Below are positions 16,795 through 25,698 of a stretch of 64,000 nucleotides of DNA, one piece after another. Source of the stretch: Elusimicrobiota bacterium (GTDB taxonomy: Bacteria > Elusimicrobiota > Elusimicrobia > FEN-1173); NCBI GenBank assembly GCA_016706425.1, contig JADJJR010000001.1, forward strand, positions 1,736,001-1,800,000, written 5' to 3'. How positions within the stretch are numbered: position 1 is the first letter of the stretch; the number at the start of each line of letters is the position of its first letter. The translations under genes and the position numbers were made by a program. The notes under the pieces were generated by a model, which ran no database searches, was not told the DNA's origin, and saw nothing but the letters and a program-made list of their open reading frames with translations.

Positions 16795-19263
16795 CTAAAA
16801 ATCGATGGTCACGCCCGTCTCCGGGCCTTCCACGTCGAACACGCACTCCGCCCGGCCGCCGCGCCACGTCAGGGCGGCGCGAGCGCCGCCCGCGCGCGCG
16901 GCGCGGGGTTTTTTCGGCAACGTCAGGGCGAGCGACACCCGCTCGCCGGGGGTGGCGGCGACGACGCCCTTGAAACCGCGGGGCGAAACGGCGGCGTCCA
17001 ACACCTCCGCCGTCGACCACGCCAACCGCCGGCGGTCGTCGAGCGGAACGTTCAAAGGCAACACCCGCGCGCTCAAGGGCGGCAAGATCATCCGTCCCCG
17101 GGCGGGCAGACGCAGGGGTTTGTCCGTCCCGGGGAAAGGCGCCGTCACCGCGCCGCGCTGTTCGGTGAAATGATAGTTGAACACGAACAAAAACCCCAGA
17201 TCGTCGGACCGCCGCAGGACGGCCTGCAGATCCCCGGGATCGACGGTCACGGCGGGCCGGGCGCCGAGGGCCTCGCCCCACCGGCGCACCCAGTCGCGGA
17301 AATGATCGAAGACGTGGGGCACGCCGAAGCCGACGACGATCGCGCGGCCGCGCCCCGCCTCGACTTCGACGGCGGCGGGGCCGGTGGGCGTGTTCCGCCA
17401 GACGCGGGCGGGGGCGTCGACTTTGTAAACCTGGACGGGCGCGCCCACCCACCATTCGGTCCCCTCGTCCGTGAAGACGCCGCCCTTGCGCTCCTCGGCC
17501 ACCGCCACGCCCAGCGCGTCGGCCAGGGTCGTGTCGGCGACGCCGCTCATATCGCGCGTCGGCAAACGCGGCCCGATCAAGAGGCGGCCGCCGTTTTTCA
17601 CGTACCCCGCCAATTTGGCTTGGGTGTCGTGGTCCATGAAATCTTCGGTGTAAATCCAAAGGCTGGGGGACGCCAGCAACACGTCCACCGGCGACCGTTC
17701 GATGTCCATCATCCGGTAACTGTAGCCGGCCAACTGGATCAAGCGGGCCAGGCCATCGTACCACAGCGCGGTACGGCGCGCTTCGAGGCCCTCGGACCAG
17801 GGGCCGGACAGGTATTCCGTCGCGTAATAAGGGGTGTAGAAACCGAGGGTCGTGTCGGCGACTTTTTTGGTGACGGCCAAATGGGGCCCGGCCCACTTGA
17901 TAAAACGGCCAAAGCGCCGGAGGGGTTCCATGTGCGCGCGGATTTCGCCCTTGGGCCCGATCGGGGCCTGCCAATCGTGATAGGTCCCGAAAGCGCCCAG
18001 GCCCGGCGGGTTTTCCCCGCCCGCCAGCATGTACCCGTTCACGCCGGCGAGGCCCTGGCCCACGGAACTCTTGACGTTCAACTCCACCTGGGTGGGGTAA
18101 AGGCGGGGCCGATCGCGCATGATGCCGGTTTGCAGTTCGGCGCACACCACCGGGACAGGGGATTCGACGAGAGGCGTGAAGGCCGGCGCCTTGGGCAAAC
18201 GACCGGCGCGGACCGGGTCCCCCACGGAGGGCGCCGACGGCACCTCCACGGCCCCGATCATGCGGGTGACCTCGGTGGTGAGGGCCACGTCGTGGAAATT
18301 TTCAAAGTCCAAATGGCGCATCTGGTAGGCGCCGCCGAAAACCAGGTTCGGGGTCAACAGCGGGAAATCCCGAAACATCGACGTGGTCATGGGCGCCCAA
18401 TTCCCGCGACCGCGAATGTCGTAATCGTAAAACTGGGGAATGTTGCAGAAGAGGGGAACGTCGATCCCGCGCTCCCGGGCGCGCCGCGACAACGTGGCGA
18501 AATAGGTGGCGTAATAACGTCGGTAGAAAAGTGCCCAATCCATGCAAACGCGGGCGCGTTCGGCCGAAGCCTCCTCCCCTTTGGGTTGGGCCACTTCGTC
18601 GAAGGAGGCCCAGGCGCTCCCGTGGGCGGCGTTCAAGGCCGCCACCGTACCGTAAGTGTCCTTCAAAAACGCTCGATAAAAACGGTTGACGTGGTCCTTG
18701 TGGTCCGAGCCTTTTTGCAGCCAGTGCACCATCGCGACCTCGTTGCAAAGCTGGACGCCCAACACGTTTCCGCCCCGCGTGGTCTGCCGATCGGCGATCG
18801 ACGGAAGGAGCGCCGCGTACCAGCCCTCGACGTGCCGTTGGAATTCGGGGTGCAGATAGGAAATGATCGTGACGTGCGGCAGGTTGCCGACGTCCCGCCG
18901 GCCGGTGACGAAAATGTCCGGGTAATTTTCCACCAACCAGGCGGGGAGCCCTTCGTGGCGCAGTTCCGCGTTGGACACGGGGCCCACGCGCGCCAGCACG
19001 CTCAGTTTTTCTTTTTTGGCGAGATCCAAGAACCCCAGGACGTCCCGTTCGGGCACGGTTTGGCCGGTAAAATCGAACTTCCCCTCCTCGGGGGCGTGCC
19101 AAATCCAGGGGATGTAGGTGCTGACCGTGTTGAACCCCGCCGCCCGCAGGGCCCGCAACCGGGCCGCCCAATCTTTTTTGGGGATGCGGAAATAGTGAAC
19201 CTCTCCCGAATAGAGGAAAAAGGGCTTTCCATGCAGCCAAAAGGCGCCGTTTAGCATTTCCAT
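16795..19263 (-). CDS. GH35-like beta-galactosidase / glycoside hydrolase
   Basis: An 822-residue glycosidase of clan GH-A. The N-terminus has the GH35 pattern: LHGKPFFLYSGEVHYFRIP, then GFNTVSTYIPWIWHAPEEG. The acid/base Glu is probably in VLGVQLCNEVAMV and the nucleophile in VVCAELQTGI. GH42-like features (a C-terminal trimerisation-type domain with LLIGPRLPTRD) are also present, so the exact family is open. There is no signal peptide. ATG 19263 lies about 10 bases after AAAGGA; TTG 19272 is possible. It is the first gene of the long operon and precedes the GH94 phosphorylase. Confidence 0.85.
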   Translation of the reverse strand: MEMLNGAFWLHGKPFFLYSGEVHYFRIPKKDWAARLRALRAAGFNTVSTYIPWIWHAPEEGKFDFTGQTVPERDVLGFLDLAKKEKLSVLARVGPVSNAELRHEGLPAWLVENYPDIFVTGRRDVGNLPHVTIISYLHPEFQRHVEGWYAALLPSIADRQTTRGGNVLGVQLCNEVAMVHWLQKGSDHKDHVNRFYRAFLKDTYGTVAALNAAHGSAWASFDEVAQPKGEEASAERARVCMDWALFYRRYYATYFATLSRRARERGIDVPLFCNIPQFYDYDIRGRGNWAPMTTSMFRDFPLLTPNLVFGGAYQMRHLDFENFHDVALTTEVTRMIGAVEVPSAPSVGDPVRAGRLPKAPAFTPLVESPVPVVCAELQTGIMRDRPRLYPTQVELNVKSSVGQGLAGVNGYMLAGGENPPGLGAFGTYHDWQAPIGPKGEIRAHMEPLRRFGRFIKWAGPHLAVTKKVADTTLGFYTPYYATEYLSGPWSEGLEARRTALWYDGLARLIQLAGYSYRMMDIERSPVDVLLASPSLWIYTEDFMDHDTQAKLAGYVKNGGRLLIGPRLPTRDMSGVADTTLADALGVAVAEERKGGVFTDEGTEWWVGAPVQVYKVDAPARVWRNTPTGPAAVEVEAGRGRAIVVGFGVPHVFDHFRDWVRRWGEALGARPAVTVDPGDLQAVLRRSDDLGFLFVFNYHFTEQRGAVTAPFPGTDKPLRLPARGRMILPPLSARVLPLNVPLDDRRRLAWSTAEVLDAAVSPRGFKGVVAATPGERVSLALTLPKKPRAARAGGARAALTWRGGRAECVFDVEGPETGVTIDF

Positions 19264-19301
19264 AGAGATCAATTCCTTTGGGTGTGAAAAATTACATTAG
19301 C

Positions 19302-19373
19302 AAAGAACGTTCCTGAACGAAAGGGCGGAAATTTCCCCGATTTTTCGGGGGTTATTGACCCCTGAATCAATAA
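19302..19373. promoter_or_regulatory. operator-like palindromes in the divergent GH35/mtgA gap
   Basis: The 140-bp gap between the GH35 gene and mtgA is AT-rich and holds three inverted repeats: CGTTC/GAACG at 19308-19319, CCCCGA/TCGGGG with a T4 loop at 19335-19350, and TTATTG/CAATAA at 19352-19373. The first lies where a repressor of the GH35 operon would bind. No clear -35/-10 pair can be fixed. Confidence 0.4.
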
Positions 19374-19403
19374 AACCAAGAAAGTTTTTATAGAATAGAA
19401 CCG

Positions 19404-20345
19404 ATGCCATCGAAACCGACGGCCCGCCGAACGGGACGGACCCGGCCTCTTTTACACAATGAGCGGCAAATGACATTGGGGTTTTTCGCGGCCCCCTCCC
19501 CCCCTGTTTCCAAACCACCCCCGTTTTTCAAACCCCCCGTTAAAAAGAAATCATTTCGAGAAAAAATCCGCTGGGGCCGACTGGGATTTATCGTCTTTGG
19601 ATTGGGGGCGCTGATTTTCGGAGGGTTTGTGCCGCCCTGGGGCCCGCCGGGCGCCCGGCCGGTCCCGTCCCCGGAAAAACTCGCCCGGGAAAACCCGCCC
19701 ACGACCCAAATGCTCCTCCGCCGCGCTCGGCAGGCCGAAGCCCGAGGGAAACGGTTTCAACCCCGCTGGACCTGGGTGCCCCTGTCGCGCCTCGGCCTGC
19801 CCCTGCAAAACGCCGTCATCGCCGCCGAAGACAGCACTTTTTACCAACACCGCGGCGTGGAATGGGGGCTCACCCGGGCCGCCTTTTTGGAAAGTTGGAA
19901 AACCGGGAGGAGGGACCGTGGCGCGAGCACGCTGACCCAGCAAGTGGCGCGCAACCTGTATTTGAGCCCGGAAAAAACTTACCTGCGAAAAGCCCGGGAA
20001 ATCGTCCTCGCGCAACGCCTGGAAAAAGCGCTCTCCAAGGACCGATTGCTCGAGATCTACCTCAACATCGCCGAATGGGGCGACGGGATATTCGGCGCCG
20101 AAGCGGCCGCCCGCGCGTATTTTGGAAAGTCCGCCGCGGACCTTACGTGGGACGAGGCCATCGCGATGACCTCCGTCTTGCCGAGCCCTCGCCGACACCG
20201 GCCCACGGACACCGGCCGCTGGGTGTCTTCGCGCAAGGCCTGGGTCCTCCAACGGTTGGTGACCACACGTCGGTACACCCCCCCCGCCCCCGTCGATCCG
20301 CCGCTTGTGATGACCGACCCCCAAGAGGACGAACGTGACGACTAA
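19404..20345 (+). CDS. mtgA: monofunctional biosynthetic peptidoglycan transglycosylase
   Basis: A 313-residue GT51 enzyme that polymerises lipid II into glycan strands at the outer face of the inner membrane. After a Pro-rich cytoplasmic tail there is one membrane anchor (LGFIVFGLGALIFGGFV). The GT51 motifs follow: AAEDSTFYQHRGVEWG with the catalytic Glu, GASTLTQQVARNLYL, and RLLEIYLNIAEWGDGIFGAE. No transpeptidase domain is attached. ATG 19404 may not be the true start; ATG encoding MTLGFF 22 codons later is possible. The end overlaps cls by 11 bases. Confidence 0.94.
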   Translation: MPSKPTARRTGRTRPLLHNERQMTLGFFAAPSPPVSKPPPFFKPPVKKKSFREKIRWGRLGFIVFGLGALIFGGFVPPWGPPGARPVPSPEKLARENPPTTQMLLRRARQAEARGKRFQPRWTWVPLSRLGLPLQNAVIAAEDSTFYQHRGVEWGLTRAAFLESWKTGRRDRGASTLTQQVARNLYLSPEKTYLRKAREIVLAQRLEKALSKDRLLEIYLNIAEWGDGIFGAEAAARAYFGKSAADLTWDEAIAMTSVLPSPRRHRPTDTGRWVSSRKAWVLQRLVTTRRYTPPAPVDPPLVMTDPQEDERDD

Positions 20346-21762
20346 AGCGATCTTCCTTTTGAAATTCATCGCGATTTTGGATCTGGGGGGAGCGCTGCTG
20401 TTCACTTTCGTGGCCATTTCCCGCAAACGGGACCCCGCCGTCACGCTGGCCTGGGTTTTGGGCTTTTTCCTCCTGCCGGTGGTGGGCATGTTGCTTTACG
20501 TGTTTTTCGGCTACCAGCGGTTCGCCCTGCGCCGACGGGCGGCGCCCAACCCGCTGCACCGACTGCTCTTGCTGAAGGAATCCGCCGAACGCTTCCCCGG
20601 GGGGGAACCCCTGGCCAAAACCCCCATGGAAACCCTGGCCGAGGCCTTAACCGATTTCCCCGCGTTGGGCGGCAACCGCGTGGACGTGTACACCCGTTCC
20701 GATGACACCGAGGAAGCGCTCACGCGCGCTATCCGTATGGCCCGCCATCACGTGCACATGTGTTATTACATTTTCGAGCCGGACCGGACGGGACTGCGGT
20801 TCCGCGACCTGCTCATCGAGCAAGCCCGCCGCGGCGTGGAATGCCGCGTGTTGATGGACGCCGTGGGGTCCTACCGCATCGGCCCCTCGTTCTTGAAACC
20901 CCTGCAACAAGCGGGCGTCAAGACCGCTTTTTTCAATCCCTTCCGAACCTTCAAACGCCCTTGGGCCTTCAACGCGCGCAACCACCGCAAGTTAACGGTG
21001 GTCGACGGCACGATCGGGTTCATGGGCAGCCAAAACATCGGACACCATTTCTGGCGATCCGGATCGCGCCGCATTCAATGGCGCGAGACGGACATCCGAC
21101 TGGAGGGCCCGGCGACCGTGGAACTGCAGACCGTGTTCGCCGAAGATTGGCACTTCGCCACGGGCGAAAATCTCTTGGGCGACGCCTATTTTCCACCCCC
21201 GACGACCCGGGGCGTCACCCGCGCTCAACTCCTGCCCACAGGCCCCAACAAGCGGGAAAACATCCTCGGAATGATTTTCTTGGAAGCCTTGCACAGCGCC
21301 CGCCATCGCGTCACCCTCACGACCCCCTACTTCATTCCCACCCCGTCCATGACCCTGGCGATGCAAACGGCGGCCCGCAAGGGCGTGCGGGTGGATCTTC
21401 TCTTGCCCCGACGCACCGACCACCCGGTCGTGACCTGGGCCGCCCGCAGTTGGTACAAGGAATTGCTCGAAAGCGGGGTCCATGTATATGAGTTCAACGA
21501 AGCGTTCATCCATTCGAAGGTCGTGACGGTGGACGGGCGTTGGGCGTTGATGGGATCGGCCAACATGGACACCCGAAGCTTCCTGATTAATTTTGAGCTG
21601 AGTTTGTTATTGGACGACGCCGACACGGCGGGCCATTTGGAAAAACAATTCGATCGAATGGTCGATGGCGCGGTGCGGGTCAAGGCGGACCCCCTGGCCG
21701 AGCTCTCCTTCACGCGGCAGTTTTGGGAAGGCCTCTGCCGCCTTTTGTCGCCGCTTCTGTAG
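20335..21762 (+). CDS. cls: cardiolipin synthase
   Basis: A 475-residue phospholipase-D superfamily enzyme that joins two phosphatidylglycerols into cardiolipin. Two N-terminal membrane helices (about 8-28 and 38-58) form the PLDc_N region. Both HKD motifs are intact: H217-x-K-x4-D in NHRKLTVVDG and H393-x-K-x4-D in HSKVVTVDG. GTG 20335 is preceded by GAGGAC within the mtgA 3' end, so the two are coupled. It uses the phosphatidylglycerol made by the pgsA pathway. Confidence 0.95.
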   Translation: MTTKAIFLLKFIAILDLGGALLFTFVAISRKRDPAVTLAWVLGFFLLPVVGMLLYVFFGYQRFALRRRAAPNPLHRLLLLKESAERFPGGEPLAKTPMETLAEALTDFPALGGNRVDVYTRSDDTEEALTRAIRMARHHVHMCYYIFEPDRTGLRFRDLLIEQARRGVECRVLMDAVGSYRIGPSFLKPLQQAGVKTAFFNPFRTFKRPWAFNARNHRKLTVVDGTIGFMGSQNIGHHFWRSGSRRIQWRETDIRLEGPATVELQTVFAEDWHFATGENLLGDAYFPPPTTRGVTRAQLLPTGPNKRENILGMIFLEALHSARHRVTLTTPYFIPTPSMTLAMQTAARKGVRVDLLLPRRTDHPVVTWAARSWYKELLESGVHVYEFNEAFIHSKVVTVDGRWALMGSANMDTRSFLINFELSLLLDDADTAGHLEKQFDRMVDGAVRVKADPLAELSFTRQFWEGLCRLLSPLL

Positions 21763-21764
21763 AA

Positions 21765-22520
21765 TTATTTTTTCGACCGCTCGCGGGAATAGAGGTCCAT
21801 GAGCCGCCGCTCCTCGGGACTCAGGCTGTCCAGGCCCCGGCGGGCGATTTTTTCCAACAGGCGGTCCACCTCCGCCCCCAACTCGTGGAACCGCGCGGCC
21901 GACCGCGTCGCGGCCCGGCGGCGGCGCGCCTCCCGCCAAGCCGCCCCCCACTCCGCGGGTCCGTGCCGCCAGAAATCGACTTTCATGAGCACGAACCCCA
22001 GGGCGAGCCCGGCCAAATGGGCGATGGTCGCCACCCCCGACGGGTTGACGGTGAGCCCGGTGTAAAGCTGCAGCCCCGCGAAGAGCAGCACCGCGTACCG
22101 GGCGCGAAGAGGAAAAACAAAAAAAACGTAAAAAATCGCGTCAGGGTAAATCAGGGCGAAGGCCGCCATGATCCCGTACACCGCGCCGGAGGCGCCGATC
22201 ACCGCGTGGACCGAGCGCGGTTCGACGGCGGCGTTGACAAGTCCCGCGCCGATCCCGCAAAGGAAGAAAAACCGGAGGAAAGCCCCCCGCCCCCACCGAC
22301 GCTCCAAAGGTTCGCCGAGGGCCCACAGCATGTAGGCGTTCACCAGGAGGTGCAGAAGTCCGCCGTGCAAGAAAATGTAGGTGACCGGCTGCCAGAGGCG
22401 TCCGCGGCCCCAAAAATCGGCGGGCACAAGCCCCAACCACGCCGGAAGGGAAATCCCCCCGGCGGCCAATCCCGCCTGGGCGAAGAACACCCCCACGCAA
22501 ACCCCCACCAAGGCTTTCAT
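21765..22520 (-). CDS. rhomboid-family intramembrane serine protease
   Basis: A 251-residue membrane protease that cleaves transmembrane substrates within the bilayer. The Ser-His dyad is intact: GASG at 109-112 with catalytic Ser111 and His168 in IAHLAGLALG; H57 and N61 in HLLVNAYMLW form the oxyanion site. Six helices fit the basic bacterial form. A C-terminal cytoplasmic tail of about 70 residues is rich in Arg and Glu and predicted helical (ARFHELGAEVDRLLEKIARR). Its 3' end meets cls with a 2-base gap, convergent. Substrate unknown. Confidence 0.93.
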   Translation of the reverse strand: MKALVGVCVGVFFAQAGLAAGGISLPAWLGLVPADFWGRGRLWQPVTYIFLHGGLLHLLVNAYMLWALGEPLERRWGRGAFLRFFFLCGIGAGLVNAAVEPRSVHAVIGASGAVYGIMAAFALIYPDAIFYVFFVFPLRARYAVLLFAGLQLYTGLTVNPSGVATIAHLAGLALGFVLMKVDFWRHGPAEWGAAWREARRRRAATRSAARFHELGAEVDRLLEKIARRGLDSLSPEERRLMDLYSRERSKK

Positions 22521-22546
22521 GTCAGACCCTTTTGAGGCCCCCGCTC

Positions 22547-22575
22547 TGGCGGGGCCCCTGTGAAGTGAGTATAAT
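22547..22575 (+). promoter_or_regulatory. candidate promoter of the desaturase gene
   Basis: A perfect -10 hexamer TATAAT lies at 22570-22575, 31 bases before the start codon. The -35 position (TGGCGG around 22547) is poor. A GC hairpin (GCCCCCGC/GCGGGGCC) overlaps the -35 area. Confidence 0.5.
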
Positions 22576-22606
22576 AAGTAGACAATCTTGTTTCAAAAGG
22601 GATTCT

Positions 22607-23650
22607 ATGGCCGTTTCCACAATCTTTGCCCCAAAATTTGACATCACCTCGAAGGCGGTGGACGCACTGCCGTCCATCACCAAACTGCAGGGCTACGCCC
22701 ACGCGGACACCGCCAAAAGCGTCTTTCAGGTTTTGAACACCGCGGTGCCCTACGGGTTGCTTTGGTTTGCCATGTACAAAAGCCTCGCCTTGCCCTATTG
22801 GGTGACCCTCCTGCTGGCCATTCCTACGGCGCTGCTCACCGTGCGGCTCTTCATCTTTCAGCACGACGCCGGGCACGGATCGTTTTTCAATTCCCGGAAA
22901 TGGAACGACGCCACCGGCTTTTGGATCGGGGTTTTGACTTTGACGCCCTACCACTACTGGCAAAAAACCCACGCCATCCACCACGCCACCTCGGGCAACC
23001 TCGACAAGCGGGGTTTCGGCGACATCGACACCTTGACGGTCAAAGAATACCTGAGCCTCTCGCGTTGGCGCCGGTTTAAATACCGGGCGTACCGGAACCC
23101 CGTGACCATGTTCCTGGTCGGCCCTTTTTACCAATTCATCATCAAACACCGCTACCCCGCAGATATCCCTGCGACCTGGAAGCGGGAATGGCGAAGCGTC
23201 CACTTCACGAACGCGTTGCTCATCGGGGTCACCCTGCTCGCGGCGGCGACGGTGGGAATCAAAGACTTTCTCTTGATTCAAATTCCCGTGTCCATTCTGG
23301 CGTCGAGCGCCGGGGCGTGGTTCTTCTACATCCAGCACCAGTACGAAAACACCTATTGGCGCCGCGACGCCGAGTGGGACTACTTCCAGGCGTCCGTCAA
23401 AGGCAGCTCCCTCTACAAACTGCCGAAGATTTTCCAATGGTTCACCGGCAGCATCGGTTACCACCACATTCACCACTACAACAGCCGCATTCCGAACTAC
23501 AAACTTCAGCGCTGCCATGAGGAAAATCCGGAATTCCAAAGCGTGACGAAACTCACCTTTCTCACCAGCCTGAAGTGCATTCCCTTGGCTCTCTGGGACG
23601 AAGGAAAAAATAAGCTCGTCGGTTTCCGCGACGTCCCGGCGAACGTCTAG
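22607..23650 (+). CDS. membrane fatty-acid desaturase
   Basis: A 347-residue di-iron membrane enzyme that puts a double bond into acyl chains, keeping membranes fluid. The three His boxes are complete: HDAGH at 86-90, HAIHH at 122-126 and HHIHH at 286-290, in the spacing of acyl-lipid omega-6/delta-12-type desaturases. Hydrophobic pairs flank them. ATG 22607 follows AAAAGGG at good distance; the open frame before it is untranslated leader. It ends one base before the convergent alkB gene. Regiospecificity cannot be deduced. Confidence 0.92.
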   Translation: MAVSTIFAPKFDITSKAVDALPSITKLQGYAHADTAKSVFQVLNTAVPYGLLWFAMYKSLALPYWVTLLLAIPTALLTVRLFIFQHDAGHGSFFNSRKWNDATGFWIGVLTLTPYHYWQKTHAIHHATSGNLDKRGFGDIDTLTVKEYLSLSRWRRFKYRAYRNPVTMFLVGPFYQFIIKHRYPADIPATWKREWRSVHFTNALLIGVTLLAAATVGIKDFLLIQIPVSILASSAGAWFFYIQHQYENTYWRRDAEWDYFQASVKGSSLYKLPKIFQWFTGSIGYHHIHHYNSRIPNYKLQRCHEENPEFQSVTKLTFLTSLKCIPLALWDEGKNKLVGFRDVPANV

Positions 23651-24286
23651 CTAACCGGCTTTTCGAAACGTCAAGTTGATCCGCCGCTCCCCCCACAGGG
23701 GGTGACGTCCCGCCTGGATCGGCGCCACCCCGTGGTAATATAGCCGCGCCGGACCGCCCCACACGACCGCGTCGCCATCCTCCAGCGGCACCCGCCGCAC
23801 ACGGTCCGAGCGGTTCGGCCCGCCCCACAAGAACACCGCCGGCAATCCCAGGGAAACCGAAACGATGGGTTGAGAAAAGTCCTTCTCGTCGCGGTCGACG
23901 TGGGGAGCCATTTTGGCCCCGGGCGCGTAGAGGTTGATCAAGCACGCGTCGGGCACAAAACCCGGGAAACCGGCCCGCGCGGCGGCGGCCCGGGCGAAAT
24001 CCGACAAATCACGCGGGATGGGAGACCAGGCGCGCCCCGTCCGGGGATCGGTGGGTTCGTAGCGGTAGCCGCGGCGATCGCTCACCCATCCCCAGGATCC
24101 CATGTTGGTAATCCGCACCGACAGGGGGCGCCCCCCGGGGGTAACGACCCGGCGAAAAGGGGCCGCGCCCGCGGCGTGCTTTACCGCGTTCTGGAAATCC
24201 GCCGCCCGGGCCAGCGCGAGGCCGGGGAACAAAAAGGAGCCCGGGGACAAGACGGTGGCTTCCCGGGGGAACAGCGCGTGGTTCAT
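23651..24286 (-). CDS. alkB: AlkB-type 2-oxoglutarate/Fe(II) dioxygenase
   Basis: A 211-residue oxidative demethylase that repairs 1-methyladenine and 3-methylcytosine in DNA or RNA. The iron ligands H129-x-D131 are in APHVDRDEKD, the third His near 185 in YYHGVAP, and the 2-oxoglutarate Arg residues are in ERRINLTFRKAG. MGSWGWVSDRRGYRYEP matches the nucleotide-recognition lid of E. coli AlkB. It lies alone, convergent with the desaturase gene and divergent from gpx. Confidence 0.95.
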   Translation of the reverse strand: MNHALFPREATVLSPGSFLFPGLALARAADFQNAVKHAAGAAPFRRVVTPGGRPLSVRITNMGSWGWVSDRRGYRYEPTDPRTGRAWSPIPRDLSDFARAAAARAGFPGFVPDACLINLYAPGAKMAPHVDRDEKDFSQPIVSVSLGLPAVFLWGGPNRSDRVRRVPLEDGDAVVWGGPARLYYHGVAPIQAGRHPLWGERRINLTFRKAG

Positions 24287-24290
24287 GAAT

Positions 24291-24323
24291 TTAGTTTAAC
24301 ACACGGGAATTGATAAAATTCCC
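24291..24323 (+). promoter_or_regulatory. candidate promoter/operator before gpx
   Basis: TAAAAT at 24314-24319 could be a -10 element, with TTAGTT 17 bases upstream. It lies inside an inverted repeat GGGAATT/AATTCCC (24305-24323), so a repressor could cover it. Weak but consistent with a single regulated gene. Confidence 0.35.
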
Positions 24324-24340
24324 CCCAAAAGGAGACCCCC

Positions 24341-24919
24341 ATGAAAAAATCCCTTTCCGTTTGGATCGCCGCCGTCGCCGCTTTCCTGCAGAGTCCACGG
24401 TCCGCCCCCGCCGCGGAACTTCCCGCCGCCCTTTACGAGTTCACGCTCAACGACATCAACGGAAAACCCCAACCTCTCTCCGCTTACAAAGGAAAGGTTT
24501 TACTGATCGTGAACGTGGCGAGCCGCTGCGGATTCACGCCCCAATACACGGGGTTGGAAGCCTTGTATCAAAAACACAAGGACCGGGGGCTTGTGGTGTT
24601 GGGGTTTCCGGCGAACAATTTTCTCTGGCAAGAACCGGGGACGGACGCGGAGATCAAGACCTTCTGCTCCACGAAATACAACGTCACTTTTCCCCTGTTC
24701 TCAAAAATATCCGTGAAGGGCTCCGACCAACACCCCCTCTACCGGTGGTTGACGGAGGGGCGCGGCAACCCGGCCACGTCCGGGGACGTGACCTGGAATT
24801 TCAACAAGTTTTTGGTGGGGCGGGACGGCGGAGTCCGCGCGCGCTTTGGAAGCCGGGACACCCCGGAGTCCGAAGCCCTGGGACGCGCGGTCGAAGCCGC
24901 CCTGGCGGAAAAACCCTAA
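24341..24919 (+). CDS. glutathione peroxidase-family thiol peroxidase (exported)
   Basis: A 192-residue thioredoxin-fold peroxidase that reduces hydroperoxides. A signal peptide (MKKSLSVWIAAVAAFLQS) sends it to the periplasm. The peroxidatic residue is Cys63 in VASRCGFTPQYTGLE, not selenocysteine. GFPANNFLWQEPGT replaces the usual FPCNQF block, and WNFNKFLV keeps the catalytic Trp and Asn. A second Cys in IKTFCSTKYNV may act as the resolving Cys, as in thioredoxin-dependent family members. ATG 24341 follows AAAAGGAGA. Confidence 0.93.
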   Translation: MKKSLSVWIAAVAAFLQSPRSAPAAELPAALYEFTLNDINGKPQPLSAYKGKVLLIVNVASRCGFTPQYTGLEALYQKHKDRGLVVLGFPANNFLWQEPGTDAEIKTFCSTKYNVTFPLFSKISVKGSDQHPLYRWLTEGRGNPATSGDVTWNFNKFLVGRDGGVRARFGSRDTPESEALGRAVEAALAEKP

Positions 24920-24924
24920 CGGAT

Positions 24925-25698
24925 TTAGGAAACCCGCCGGGCGCGAACGCCGAAGTCGACGTTGCTTTTGATCCAGGCGAACAATTTCTCCTGATTTTCC
25001 AAGGGCGTGTCCGGCAATAAAACCGTTGGGTCCTTCCAAAGCGTCATCACTTTGGCGTCCTGGGTCCACACCCGGACGTTCCGCCGGGGCACCTCGGTCT
25101 GCCAGGACCGGCCGGTGACCGCGTCGGTGTAAAGCAAGCGCAGGGTGATGTTCCGCGCGAGCTTCTCCAGCGGTTTCACGTTGATGTCGCCGAAATCCAA
25201 TTTCCCCCCGTTCTCTTTCACGTAGGGTTTCCCGTCGCTCACCATCACGACCCCGATGGGCCGCAGCAAGAGATTCCGGTTCTTAACGGTTTCGGCCACG
25301 TCCTTGAAAAAGGCGTTGAAGTCGGTGGTGGGGTTTTTGGAGCCCTTGGGAAACATTTTGTAAAGGATCTCCTCCAGTTGCTTGACCGATTTGCCTTCAA
25401 AGGTTTCTTTGGGATAAAACGTTTTCGCCTCGTCGGCGCGGGTCCCCCCGATGGGGCCCACGAACACCGTGGCCGGCACGTCCAAGCCGCCCCAACCCTT
25501 CATGTGGGCGTTCAGGTAGTGGGCGAGGAAACGCACCGCGTCGTCGTAATGGGGCCCCTCCAAAAAAGATTGGCTGATGTCGAAGCCCACAAAGAGGGAC
25601 AGCCGCGGTTTTTTCTCCCCGGGGCCCGTTCCCGCGCAGGCCGGCAACAGCGCGGCCGCCAAGACCGCCGCTTTCCAAAGATGGTTTGTGTTTTTCAT
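24925..25698 (-). CDS. lipoprotein with a von Willebrand A-like opening strand, function unknown
   Basis: A 257-residue predicted lipoprotein (lipobox LLPAC, Cys near 21). The first strand SLFVGFDISQSF has the DxSxS arrangement of a MIDAS metal site, and PIGVVMVSDGKPYV resembles the fourth strand of a VWA fold, so a VWA-like domain is likely though no standard family is recognised. ATG 25698 overlaps the stop of the membrane-protein gene by 4 bases, so the two products probably work together at the envelope. The gene ends convergent with gpx. Confidence 0.6.
   Translation of the reverse strand: MKNTNHLWKAAVLAAALLPACAGTGPGEKKPRLSLFVGFDISQSFLEGPHYDDAVRFLAHYLNAHMKGWGGLDVPATVFVGPIGGTRADEAKTFYPKETFEGKSVKQLEEILYKMFPKGSKNPTTDFNAFFKDVAETVKNRNLLLRPIGVVMVSDGKPYVKENGGKLDFGDINVKPLEKLARNITLRLLYTDAVTGRSWQTEVPRRNVRVWTQDAKVMTLWKDPTVLLPDTPLENQEKLFAWIKSNVDFGVRARRVS

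Noticed and set aside
13980..16973. 997-codon open frame on the plus strand opposite the GH94 gene
   Set aside because: It is the complement of strongly coding GH94 and GH35 sequence in a GC-rich genome; the product is rich in Pro, Arg, Gly and His and shows no domain.
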